From Methylomonas koyamae (GTDB lineage Bacteria; Pseudomonadota; Gammaproteobacteria; Methylococcales; Methylomonadaceae): DNA of 39,967 nucleotides. The notes under the pieces were generated by a model, which worked only from the letters and a program-made list of their open reading frames with translations, had not been told where the DNA came from and did no database searches. Positions 26,777-34,489 of this stretch are shown here, piece by piece. The translations under genes and the position numbers were made by a program. How positions within the stretch are numbered: position 1 is the stretch's first letter; every line of letters starts with the position of its first letter. The DNA is taken from assembly GCF_001644025.1 (NCBI RefSeq), contig NZ_LUUK01000154.1:1-39967 (forward strand), read 5' to 3'.

Positions 26777-28276
26777 ATGCAGCAATACACTAAGCACCGC
26801 AATGTCGTCGTGATCGGCGCCGGCTTGGGCGGCCTATCGGCGGCGATTTCGCTGGCCTCCGAAGGCTTCCAAGTCGAATTGGTCGAAAAAAACGACAAGG
26901 TCGGCGGCAAGCTGAACATTCTGGAAAAAGACGGTTTCACCTTCGATTTAGGCCCTTCCATCCTGACCATGCCGCACATCTTCGAAGCCTTGTTTACCAG
27001 GGTCGGCAAACGCATGGCCGATTACGTGGCGATCGAGGCCGTCGAAACCCATTGGCGGAATTTTTTCGAGGACGGCACCGTCGTCGATTTATGCGCCGAC
27101 CCGGAAAACCAGCGTCGCGAGCTGGAAAAGCTCGGTCCCCAGGTGTACGACGAATTCCAACGCTTCATGGCCTATGCCGGCGAATTGGGCCGGGAAACCG
27201 AAACCGGTTACTTTGCCAAGGGCCTGGACGGTTTTTGGGACTTGCTGAAATTCTACGGTCCGCTGCGCAGTTTGAAATTCGACGTATTCCGCACCATGGA
27301 TCAAGGCGTGCGCCGCTTCGTCTCCGATCCGAAACTGGTCGACATTCTGAATTACTTCATCAAATACGTCGGTTCCTCGCCCTACGACGCGCCGGCCTTG
27401 ATGAATCTGCTGCCCTACATCCAATACCAATACGGTCTGTGGTACGTCAAGGGCGGCATGTACGGAATGGCTCAGGCCCTGGAAAAACTGGCGCTGGAAT
27501 TGGGCGTGAAGATTCGGCTGAATGCCGAAGTCGCCGCCATCGAGCACCAAGCCGGCCGCGCCACCGGCATCCGCCTGCAAAGCGGCGAACGGCTGGCCGC
27601 CGATCTGGTGGTATCCAACATGGAAGTGATTCCGTGCCTGGAAAAACTGCTGAACAGCCCTGCCCCGGCGCTGAAAAAAGTCCGCCGCTTCCAACCGAGT
27701 TGCTCCGGCCTGGTGCTGCACCTGGGCGTGGACCGGCTTTATCCGCAACTGGCGCATCACAACTTTTTTTATTCCGATCACCCGCGCGAGCATTTCGATG
27801 CGGTGTTTAAAAGTCACCGCTTGTCCGAAGACCCGACCATTTATCTGGTGGCGCCGTGCAAGACCGACCCCGCCCAAGCCCCGGCCGACTGCGAAATCAT
27901 CAAGATTCTGCCGCATATTCCGCACATCGATCCGGAAAAACCGCTGAGTGCCGACGATTATTGGGCCTTGCGCGAGCGGGTGTTGAGCAAATTGGAACGG
28001 ATGGGTTTGACCGATCTGCGCCGCCACATCGTCTGCGAGGAATACTGGACGCCGCCCGACATCGAAGCCCGCTACTATTCCAACCGGGGTTCCATCTACG
28101 GCGTGGTGGCCGACCGCAATCTGAACCTGGGCTTCAAGGCCCCGCAACGTAGCGGCGAATTGCGTAATCTGTATTTCGTCGGCGGCAGCGTCAATCCCGG
28201 CGGCGGCATGCCGATGGTGACTTTGTCGGGGCAATTGGTCAGAGACAAGATACTTGCCGACCTGTCCGGCCAATAA
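26777..28276 (+). CDS. crtNb: C30 carotenoid terminal methyl oxidase (CrtNb/CrtP type)
   Basis: A 499-residue flavoprotein of the CrtN/CrtP family. FAD motif VVVIGAGLGGLSAAISLAS at about 10-28, then KVGGKLNILEKDGFTFDLGP; the C-terminal signature is YFVGGSVNPGGGMPMVTLSG. From memory it closely resembles CrtNb of Methylomonas sp. 16a, which oxidises the terminal methyl groups of diapocarotenes to aldehydes, then acted on by the aldehyde dehydrogenase. It begins 2 bases after the ald stop, with a GAGG ribosome site inside the end of ald, so expression is coupled. The next gene follows after 11 bases. Confidence 0.92.
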   Translation: MQQYTKHRNVVVIGAGLGGLSAAISLASEGFQVELVEKNDKVGGKLNILEKDGFTFDLGPSILTMPHIFEALFTRVGKRMADYVAIEAVETHWRNFFEDGTVVDLCADPENQRRELEKLGPQVYDEFQRFMAYAGELGRETETGYFAKGLDGFWDLLKFYGPLRSLKFDVFRTMDQGVRRFVSDPKLVDILNYFIKYVGSSPYDAPALMNLLPYIQYQYGLWYVKGGMYGMAQALEKLALELGVKIRLNAEVAAIEHQAGRATGIRLQSGERLAADLVVSNMEVIPCLEKLLNSPAPALKKVRRFQPSCSGLVLHLGVDRLYPQLAHHNFFYSDHPREHFDAVFKSHRLSEDPTIYLVAPCKTDPAQAPADCEIIKILPHIPHIDPEKPLSADDYWALRERVLSKLERMGLTDLRRHIVCEEYWTPPDIEARYYSNRGSIYGVVADRNLNLGFKAPQRSGELRNLYFVGGSVNPGGGMPMVTLSGQLVRDKILADLSGQ

Positions 28277-28287
28277 ACCCGCCGGCC

Positions 28288-29088
28288 ATGCTGGAGGAAG
28301 CCTGGCACTATCTGGGAACGCGCGCCGCCAGTCCGGCCGCCCGTCGCCTGGGATACGTCCGCGAAGCCGCCGCGCTGGAAACCCGGCATCGGCGCTGCCG
28401 TGACGCCTGGCAGCCGCATATTCAGGCCACCCGCGCCGCCTTGCTGACCTCCGCCGATCGCCTGGAAACGGCGGGCGGAACCGCGTTGATCGTCGGCGGC
28501 GGCATCGCCCGCGACTTGCCGCTGGCGGATTTGCTGACCCGGTTTCAACAGGTGGTGTTGCTGGACATTGTGTTCAGCCGAGCCACTCGCCGTTTGGCCC
28601 GGCGCTGGCCGGGTCGCGTCGGTTGTTGCTACTGGGATGTGACCGGCACGGTCGAATGGTTGGCCGAACGGCGCCGTATTCCGCCCGACGTGCTGGTTTC
28701 CCGTCCCTCCCACCCCGAGCTATCCGCCAAACCGGCGTGGGTAGCTTCGGTCAATTGCCTGATGCAATTGCCGCTGATGCCGATCGCCTGGCTGGCCGCT
28801 AGCGGCGCTGCGGAACAGCACCTGGAAGCCTTCGGCCAGCGCTTGGTCGAAGCGCATTTGGACTGGCTGACTGCCTGGCAAGTACCGTGTTGTCTGATCA
28901 CCGAAGTCTGCGACACGACCTACGACGCCACCGGCCAACGCCTATCCGGCAACGACTACCAGCCCTTGCTGGCTCGCTTACCGGCCACGGCAAGCTTGGC
29001 GGCCCAGTGGGAATGGTCCATCTCCCCGCCCGGCGAATCGGCCGGCGGCGGCTCGGATAGTCTGAATGTCGAGGTTTGGGAGTTTTAG
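28288..29088 (+). CDS. unrecognised protein of the carotenoid operon
   Basis: A 266-residue soluble protein with no signal peptide and no membrane helix. It is not a family I recognise. The central part has a Rossmann-like stretch, ALIVGGGIARDLPLADLL, then VVLLDIVFSR. A Gly-rich loop followed about 25 residues later by an acidic strand end is the pattern of class I SAM methyltransferases. Further features are a Cys/Trp-rich patch (GCCYWDVTG) and LITEVCDTTYDATG near the end. It begins 11 bases after crtNb and is followed by a hairpin repeat, so it is probably the last gene of the operon. A role in modifying the diapocarotenoid end group is possible but unproven. Confidence 0.7.
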   Translation: MLEEAWHYLGTRAASPAARRLGYVREAAALETRHRRCRDAWQPHIQATRAALLTSADRLETAGGTALIVGGGIARDLPLADLLTRFQQVVLLDIVFSRATRRLARRWPGRVGCCYWDVTGTVEWLAERRRIPPDVLVSRPSHPELSAKPAWVASVNCLMQLPLMPIAWLAASGAAEQHLEAFGQRLVEAHLDWLTAWQVPCCLITEVCDTTYDATGQRLSGNDYQPLLARLPATASLAAQWEWSISPPGESAGGGSDSLNVEVWEF

Positions 29089-29133
29089 CCGGAAGACTAG
29101 CCGCAGCTTGAGTTCAATGAGGCGATGAAACCT

Positions 29134-29173
29134 GGATGAGGCAGAGCGAAATGCGGTTTTTTCGGCCTCATCC
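29134..29173. repeat. hairpin repeat after the carotenoid operon
   Basis: GGATGAGGC (29134-29142) and its reverse complement GCCTCATCC (29165-29173) enclose a loop containing GCGGTTTTTTCGG. It resembles the dispersed CCGGATGAGGC...GCCTCATCCGG repeats of proteobacteria. Placed between convergent genes (28288 plus, 29289 minus), it could also stop transcription. Confidence 0.5.
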
Positions 29174-29288
29174 CGGATTCCATTTCTGTGGGTTTAGGCC
29201 GGACGCCGGCTAACAAATCAGCTAATCCGGCTACGGCATCGTCATTCGCGAATTTAACCGTTTTGGAATGTGGCGAATTCATCCGGCA

Positions 29289-30065
29289 TTATTTGTGGGC
29301 TAATAATAAGGTCCGTTGTTTGGTCGAATAAAAATTGATGCTCGCGTCTTCGGGCACAATATCTTCAAGCCGTTTGAAGCCGGCATTATATAAGGTATAA
29401 TCCAGCGCCGATTGAGTAGGCCATAACTCAATATCGGACAAACCGGCCGTCGGACCGTCTTTATTTTCTATCCGTATATAATAGGCAGCGGATTTCGGGC
29501 GATAATCCGAGTTATTTGAAAAAACAACCTCGGACGGACAAGCCAAGACGGTCTCTATAACGCTAATTTCCTTGGTCTTTTCGGCTATTTTCTTCGTCAC
29601 GTTAAAAGGATCTTGCAGGTGATATAACAAGCCCATGAACAGCACGAGATCGTAAGTACGCTCGTCATTTTCCAAGAACTTATTGACATCTTCCTTGACT
29701 ATCTTAAATTCGCAGCCTAATACATTTTGCACGAATAAAGCCTTGTCGATATTAATATCGCGTGCTTCGACGCAGGTAATATCGCGCACGCCTTTCTCCC
29801 AGAGCCCGGCGGCAAACGCACACTCCCCGGCGCCAAGATCGAGAACCGAAATTCGATCGTAGCGGCCTTCGAAATATCGATCCAATGCCGAAAGCGTAAC
29901 CGCCCGGCGCCAAGGATGAAGTTCGCGCTGGGTTGGCGTGTACGTTGGCGCTTCGATGCCAAAGCCGAAATCAAAGGGATATTGCCATCCTCCGTTCGGG
30001 CAATCCGGCCAACTTGCGTCGCGGGCTAAGCGGTCAACATGTTCTTTGATTTCGTGCGGTGTCAT
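29289..30065 (-). CDS. class I SAM-dependent methyltransferase
   Basis: A 258-residue protein. SAM-binding motif I is SVLDLGAGECAFAAGLWEKG at about 73-92, followed by ITCVEARDINIDKA (acidic motif II) and YDLVLFMGLLYHLQDP (motif IV region), typical of a complete class I methyltransferase. The HPWRRAVTLSALDRYFEGR segment before the fold resembles methyltransferases of the CmoB/DUF1698 kind, but the substrate cannot be named. It is somewhat more AT-rich than neighbouring housekeeping genes and stands alone on its strand next to a decayed gene, which suggests acquisition. Confidence 0.82.
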   Translation of the reverse strand: MTPHEIKEHVDRLARDASWPDCPNGGWQYPFDFGFGIEAPTYTPTQRELHPWRRAVTLSALDRYFEGRYDRISVLDLGAGECAFAAGLWEKGVRDITCVEARDINIDKALFVQNVLGCEFKIVKEDVNKFLENDERTYDLVLFMGLLYHLQDPFNVTKKIAEKTKEISVIETVLACPSEVVFSNNSDYRPKSAAYYIRIENKDGPTAGLSDIELWPTQSALDYTLYNAGFKRLEDIVPEDASINFYSTKQRTLLLAHK

Positions 30066-30099
30066 AAGTAGATATTCTTACTTTTGAGGTTAATATTTT

Positions 30100-30560
30100 T
30101 CAATGCCGATGCAGCCGGGACTCTTTAGAGTCTCGTGCCTTTATTGATGGGTATATAGTATTGCCAAAAAGAGGCTTACTGTCTTTACCTAACGCCAACC
30201 AATTCCACGGCATATTGATCCATGCGGAGGTTTTCCACTCTAAGGCACATAACCATAACGCCAATCGGTAGTATCTATTTTTAGATAAACACTAGCACCC
30301 GCTCCAACCACCGTACTAGAGTTCTGAAAATTCAAATAAGCATGATTTAATGAAGGCACTACCGTTCCATCTTCTTGATATACCATTATCTCAACCTTAA
30401 GATTATGTATTGTACTATTCGAACGGAAAATATCAGTTCTTTGCCAGTTCCGCCGGGTGTTATCTGAACCAAGCTTCGGCACAGTTGTTCTTCGATTTAC
30501 CGCTATCGCATCGACACAAAACGAGCATGGCGCAATGTTGAAACAATATTGCAGCGAGAG
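30100..30560 (-). pseudogene. decayed gene, two frames, unknown family
   Basis: On the minus strand one frame is open from 30560 to a stop at 30240-30242 and reads IMVYQEDGTVVPSLNHAYL, ending WRYGYVP. Beyond the stop another frame continues with plausible protein sequence (EWKTSAWINMPWNWLALGKD) down to a stop at 30100-30102. The change of frame near 30240, absence of a good start and lack of a ribosome site suggest a frameshifted remnant. The family is not recognised. The tail region contains a 14-bp palindrome GACTCTTTAGAGTC at 30119-30132. Confidence 0.35.
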
Positions 30561-31071
30561 TTAATCATTGAAGAGTTATTCACGATTTAAAGCAATTTAT
30601 TCGTATTTTGCAGCAGATGTACCCAAACCGGGCTGAAGACTATCATAGATACTAGGGTTGTCAAGCTTGATCCCAGAAATTCCGCCCTATAGCTGACTGT
30701 CGAACACACCTAAGTTGTTGGGATCTTGGCACATTGGAGGGCTTGAGACCGAATAGCGCAAACGCTATAGAGCTAACGACTAGCGGAATTCCCTACCCAG
30801 AGTTTAGTTTCGATGAGGCGCTATGTAGCCCACGGAATTTAGCGACCGACCCAGGGTTTCGCTCCGCGCAAATCAGGCTAATCGGGAAACCTGTGAAAAA
30901 AATGCCCGGCGTCTCCCCAATATGCCGACAAAGCCATAGGTTGATGAGGCACGAAGCCGAACAAGATCAGCGTTCAGACACCAACCCAGCGGAACAACGG
31001 GACCACAAAACAGTTATTCATAGGCAACGGTCAAACCGGTAAACGTTGAGGTTCGTATGCCTCGCTCCAAG
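30561..31071. other. gene-poor stretch, no gene supported
   Basis: About 510 bp without a convincing coding region. An open frame at 30734-31042 has no ribosome site and an unlikely composition. Small hairpins are present, e.g. ATAGCG-CAAA-CGCTAT at 30753-30768. Segments such as CGATGAGGCGCTATGTAGCCC near 30810 resemble dispersed GATGAGGC repeats. It is probably a graveyard of old insertions between the methyltransferase block and the VPxPA gene. Confidence 0.4.
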
Positions 31072-32088
31072 CTACAGCCGCGCGAGCCTATCGCGCCGGA
31101 TCAGGGCTAAAAGCCCTGCTAGGCCGCTCGGGAACAGAAACACCGAAGCCGGCACCGGGACGCTGACCAGCGGGAAGTAATTTTGTGAAAGATCGAAACC
31201 GCTGGTCGACAAAATTTGCACCGGATTTCCCACCGCGTCGCTGGCTTCCAAGCCGGCCCAATACAGCGAGTGACCGGCATCGAGCGAAATCCATGCAATA
31301 TTGTCGTCGAGCGTCGAATCCACGACGCAACCGCCGTCGGGATTGAACATCACGCAACCCGGATTGGCGCTGGCATCGGCCTTGACGCTGACCTCCAAAT
31401 TCATGCGCACCCGAAACTCGTCCGCGTAGCTCATCTGGAAGGCAAAACTGATCGGATCGCCGTTTAAATACGCACTCTCGGCGAGCGGGCTGAGCGCGCC
31501 GCTCCCGTTTTCCAGTATTGCAATCGATTGAGTATTGGAAAACGGCCGGTCGATCGGCGGCGCCACCGACTCGAATTGATCGGTAATGTCGAATTCGAAA
31601 TCGGACTCGCCGACGTAACCATGCACGGGGTCCTTGCGCTCGACCGTGACGTTCAGCGCCAATATCGAACTGATCGAACAGCAGCTGCCGCCGGTGCCGG
31701 CGATACCGGAAAGTCCGTAGTCCAAGTCCGACTCGATAACCAAGCGGCCGCGTAGCGTCACGACGTCGCCGATGCCGCCTCCGCCCCTGACCAAGACGGC
31801 GCCGCCGTCGACGACGGTATTGGCCGATGCTGTCGCGGTCTGCATGCCCAAATTGATCGAAGTCGCGGTCGCGACCGCTCTCGCGCTGCCGGGCCCGGAC
31901 CACGCCAACGCATCGGCCGAGGCATACGGCCCGCCCACCGCGTGCGCCTCGCTGCACTCCTCGCCCAAACCGCAGGCTTGGTTGCCGGACGAACTGGCGC
32001 CGGCGGTCGCCGTCGCGAACGTCGAGGCATCGACGGAATCGAGCGTGAACAACAGGCCCAGCAAGACCATGATTTTTGAGTGATGCAC
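31072..32088 (-). CDS. second secreted VPxPA/PEP-CTERM-type protein
   Basis: A 338-residue exported protein. The start is chosen at GTG 32088 because AAGGAG lies just upstream and a signal peptide follows (MVLLGLLFTLDSVDAS). The body is rich in Ser, Ala, Asp and Gly with several Cys (QACGLGEEC, GGSCCSISS, NPGCVMFNPDGGC) that could form disulfides. The C-terminus is a sorting signal: VPVPASVFLF, hydrophobic SGLAGLLALI and basic RRDRLARL. It is therefore the second predicted substrate of an exosortase-type system in this window. Not similar by eye to the one at 6313 outside the sorting tail. Function unknown, probably surface or matrix. Confidence 0.8.
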   Translation of the reverse strand: MHHSKIMVLLGLLFTLDSVDASTFATATAGASSSGNQACGLGEECSEAHAVGGPYASADALAWSGPGSARAVATATSINLGMQTATASANTVVDGGAVLVRGGGGIGDVVTLRGRLVIESDLDYGLSGIAGTGGSCCSISSILALNVTVERKDPVHGYVGESDFEFDITDQFESVAPPIDRPFSNTQSIAILENGSGALSPLAESAYLNGDPISFAFQMSYADEFRVRMNLEVSVKADASANPGCVMFNPDGGCVVDSTLDDNIAWISLDAGHSLYWAGLEASDAVGNPVQILSTSGFDLSQNYFPLVSVPVPASVFLFPSGLAGLLALIRRDRLARL

Positions 32089-32424
32089 GGACGATCTCCT
32101 TTTAGTGAATTGCAAACGGCTCATTCTACGTTGTCAGATTTAAGCGACGCCATCATGCCCGCCGGGATGCGGGCATCCAGTGCCATGGATGGCAAGCTTC
32201 GATCCGTCCGTGAAGTCTGGATTTCGGCAATCCCCGCCGAAATGACGAGCGCTACCGGGAGTCTGACAAGGACGTGATTGTCGACGGAACCCTAACCATC
32301 CGCTGAAACCCTAACGAACGGTCAGGGTTCAACCTTCTATCCCAAGAATACCCGAAAACGCCTTCCGGTAGGATTACAGCACGGCTTCGTGTCAAGCGCA
32401 TGACTCAGGACCGACCGGTCGGTC
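32089..32424. other. intergenic with a MITE-like repeat
   Basis: No gene seen. It contains the ~100-bp element at 32148-32247 and, near 32295-32335, repeated GAAACCCTAAC/AACCCTAAC phrases with a possible stem AACCCT...AGGGTT. The latter may terminate desaturase transcription, which ends at 32425 on the minus strand. Confidence 0.5.
32148..32247. repeat. MITE/REP-like element with imperfect terminal inverted repeats
   Basis: The left end CGCCATCATGCCCGCCGGGA continues to GGGCATCCAG. The right end begins CTGGATTTCGGCAATCCCCG and ends AATGACG. ATCCAG/CTGGAT pair exactly and the outer parts pair imperfectly. The pattern matches the common intergenic repeat with GGAATCCAG...CTGGATTCCGGC ends found in many proteobacteria. 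It is noncoding. Confidence 0.6.
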
Positions 32425-33549
32425 TCACGCCGCCGCCGGTTTCAGCATCGAGGTTTTGCCGACCATGATGTCCACCGCCTTCAACAAGCGCTTGAACACC
32501 GAGTCCTGACAATACGGAATGCCGTGCTTGTCGCAAACCGCCTTGACCTTGGGCTGGAGCTTTTGGTACTGACTGAGCGGCAGGTCCGGCCATAGATGAT
32601 GCTCGATCTGGTAATTCAACCAACCGTAGAAAAAGTCGTTGAAGTTGGAACCGGTCGGATAATTGACCGAGCCCAGAATCTGCCGCAAATAAAATTCGCC
32701 CTTGCCCTTGGCCTTATCGTCGAAGCCCATCACGTCGTCGCCGGCGTGGTTGGGGATCATCACCAGAAAGGTGTGCATATTGGTGAAGATTTCGGCCAGC
32801 AAGGAATTCAACAACACGCTGGTCGCGGCAAAGCTGCCCAGCGGCAGGAACAAGGCCGGCAACAGCACGAAACGGTAAGCGACGTAGGGCAGAATGCTTT
32901 CCGACCAGAGCGCCCGACCTTGCGGCGTAAACCAGCTCCAGGCGCCGAGGCGGGTCATCGGCGGGGCCGGCCGATCTTGCTGGCGGGCGGCCAGCAAGCG
33001 CAATTCCTTATGGGTACGCGGCGTGTAATAACTCAGCTTCCAGATGCCGGAAAATACCGCGACGATCGCGTATCGCAGCCACATCGGCAGTCTCGACTGC
33101 CGGAGCCATTGCATATTGTGCTCGGCGTTGTTGGGATCGGCGGTTTCGCCCAGCCGATAGTGATGCAACACGTCGTGTTCGTGGTGCCAGCCCGCCGGCG
33201 TCATCCAATCCGGCCAATCCAGAAAGCGGCGCCAGCCCTGGGCGAAATGCCGGCTCTTGTAGTGCTTGGGGGCGGCATCCAGTTTATCGTAGCCGCGATG
33301 CTGAATCGGATGAGCCACTTGGGTCCAACGCGTGAAACTGCCCTGGCTGATCAACAAGGCCGATACCGGATTCGGCGCCAGCCAGGCCGTGGCGTAACCG
33401 GCCAACGAACTCAGTTGGCCCCAGCGCTCCATGCGCTTCATATGCCGGTAATCTTCCGGGCCGATGTCGGCCAGGGCTTGTCGATGGAGCTCGGATATAT
33501 CTTTCGCTAACTGCTCGCGATCGACGGACTGGTAACTGGATAAACTCAA
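32425..33549 (-). CDS. membrane fatty acid desaturase
   Basis: A 374-residue di-iron desaturase of the FA_desaturase family. Histidine boxes: HPIQH (80-84), HHEHDVLHH (122-130) and QIEHH (314-318), giving the usual ligand set. Two hydrophobic hairpins lie between them. It inserts double bonds into membrane acyl chains; the QIEHH box is typical of front-end and related enzymes, but no cytochrome b5 domain is fused. The start is taken as TTG at 33549, preceded by AAGAGG with 7-base spacing, giving MSLSSYQSVDREQL; the frame is open further upstream to 33732, but that part is not desaturase-like. It has its own strand-matched upstream terminator at 33738, so it is transcribed separately from regA. 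Confidence 0.88.
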   Translation of the reverse strand: MSLSSYQSVDREQLAKDISELHRQALADIGPEDYRHMKRMERWGQLSSLAGYATAWLAPNPVSALLISQGSFTRWTQVAHPIQHRGYDKLDAAPKHYKSRHFAQGWRRFLDWPDWMTPAGWHHEHDVLHHYRLGETADPNNAEHNMQWLRQSRLPMWLRYAIVAVFSGIWKLSYYTPRTHKELRLLAARQQDRPAPPMTRLGAWSWFTPQGRALWSESILPYVAYRFVLLPALFLPLGSFAATSVLLNSLLAEIFTNMHTFLVMIPNHAGDDVMGFDDKAKGKGEFYLRQILGSVNYPTGSNFNDFFYGWLNYQIEHHLWPDLPLSQYQKLQPKVKAVCDKHGIPYCQDSVFKRLLKAVDIMVGKTSMLKPAAA

Positions 33550-33737
33550 AACACAACCTCTTGAAAATGCAATGGTAAGCGACGAACCTAGCGCTCCTGA
33601 TTCGTTGGTTACCATCCCATGGCCGGCGGACCGGCCGAACGCGGCGGCGGCGTCTTTCAGAGTCGGGTAAAACACTAAAGCAGAAAAACCGGCGGAACTG
33701 CAATGATGTCCGATCGCGTGCCGACCGAACACCAGCC

Positions 33738-33767
33738 AAAAAAAAGGCTTTGCATCGCTGCAAAGCC
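33738..33767 (-). terminator. strong intrinsic terminator on the minus strand
   Basis: Read on the minus strand: GGCTTTGC, loop AGCGAT, GCAAAGCC, then eight T. It ends transcripts coming from regBA or from a small RNA within 33770-33900. Confidence 0.85.
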
Positions 33768-33786
33768 CTGATTCATTGTTTCCCTG

Positions 33787-33863
33787 GACGGGCTCGAACC
33801 GCCGACCAAGCGACCGTCACTTTCGGAGCGCCGCCGTTGCGGCACCCGTTTGACCGTCACTTT
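33787..33863 (-). other. tRNA T-arm-like sequence and 12-bp direct repeats
   Basis: On the minus strand GGCGG-TTCGAGC-CCGTC at 33803-33787 forms a perfect T-arm geometry (5-bp stem with one G-U, 7-base TTCRANY loop) followed by CAGGGAA. No matching 5' acceptor, D-arm or anticodon arm is found upstream, so it is not a tRNA gene. AAAGTGACGGTC occurs twice just before it (33823-33812 and 33863-33852, 40 bp apart). It may be a small RNA ending at the terminator, or a tRNA scar. Confidence 0.4.
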
Positions 33864-33940
33864 AGACGTTTCACCGTTCAAGGACTCTGACTAGTCTACA
33901 GTCTTCGCCGCCAAAAGCCAAGAAACCCCGGCGTTTCCGG

Positions 33941-34489
33941 CTATTCCTTGACCGGCTTTTTCTCCAGCTTGCGCTGCAAGGTACGGCGGTGCATGTTCAA
34001 GGCTCTGGCGGCGGCGGAAATATTGCCGTCGTGCTGCATCAACACCTTTTGCAAGTGCTCCCATTCCAGACGCTTGATCGACAGCGGATTGTCGCTGATC
34101 GCCACCGAGGCGTCGCCTTTGTCCTTGTACAGGGCATTGACGATCTCGTCGGCATTGGCCGGCTTGGTCAGATAATGAATGGCGCCAAGCTTGATGGCCT
34201 CGACGGCGGTAGCAATACTGGCAAAACCGGTCAACATGACGATCTGAGTATTGTCGTCCAGCGAAATCAGCTTCTTGACCATTTCCAAGCCGGAGTCGTG
34301 GCCGATCCGCAAATCGATGACGGCGTATTCCGGTTCGGTTTGTTCGGCCAGCGTCATCGCGGTCTGGACGTCGTTGGCCACCGTCACCTGAAAATTGCGT
34401 TTTTCCAGTGCCGGCTTGAGCACCGAACAAAAAGTGACGTCATCGTCTACCAGTAGCAAATTGGGTATGTCAGCCGTAAGATCTGTCAT
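33941..34489 (-). CDS. regA: RegA/PrrA/ActR-type response regulator
   Basis: A 182-residue protein of the usual RegA length. REC domain with LLLVDDDVTFCSVL, phosphoacceptor Asp59 (YAVIDLRIGHDSG) and Lys in YLTKPANADEI. The C-terminus is a short Fis-type HTH (NISAAARALNMHRRTLQRKL), the hallmark of the RegA family. It controls respiration, carbon and nitrogen metabolism in response to redox in proteobacteria; targets here are unknown. It overlaps the regB gene by 20 bases and is followed by a terminator at 33738. Confidence 0.93.
   Translation of the reverse strand: MTDLTADIPNLLLVDDDVTFCSVLKPALEKRNFQVTVANDVQTAMTLAEQTEPEYAVIDLRIGHDSGLEMVKKLISLDDNTQIVMLTGFASIATAVEAIKLGAIHYLTKPANADEIVNALYKDKGDASVAISDNPLSIKRLEWEHLQKVLMQHDGNISAAARALNMHRRTLQRKLEKKPVKE

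Larger units (their letters stand above)
33550..33940. other. intergenic between desaturase and regA
   Basis: No protein gene is supported. The stretch holds the desaturase 5' region, a strong intrinsic terminator (33738-33767), a tRNA T-arm-like sequence (33787-33803) and two 12-bp direct repeats (33812-33823, 33852-33863). Confidence 0.6.

Noticed and set aside
27089-28273. 394-codon antisense frame opposite crtNb
   Set aside because: A GC-codon-bias shadow: the plus strand encodes a full CrtNb-type enzyme and the antisense product has no recognisable motif.
30734-31042. 102-codon plus-strand gene
   Set aside because: No ribosome site, low-complexity charged tail and no motif; lies in a gene-poor stretch.
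33550-33732. N-terminal extension of the desaturase
   Set aside because: The frame is open but the residues are not desaturase-like, and a TTG with well-placed AAGAGG at 33549 gives the family-like N-terminus.
33787-33803. tRNA gene
   Set aside because: Only the T-arm is present; no acceptor 5' strand, D-arm or anticodon stem can be found upstream on the minus strand.
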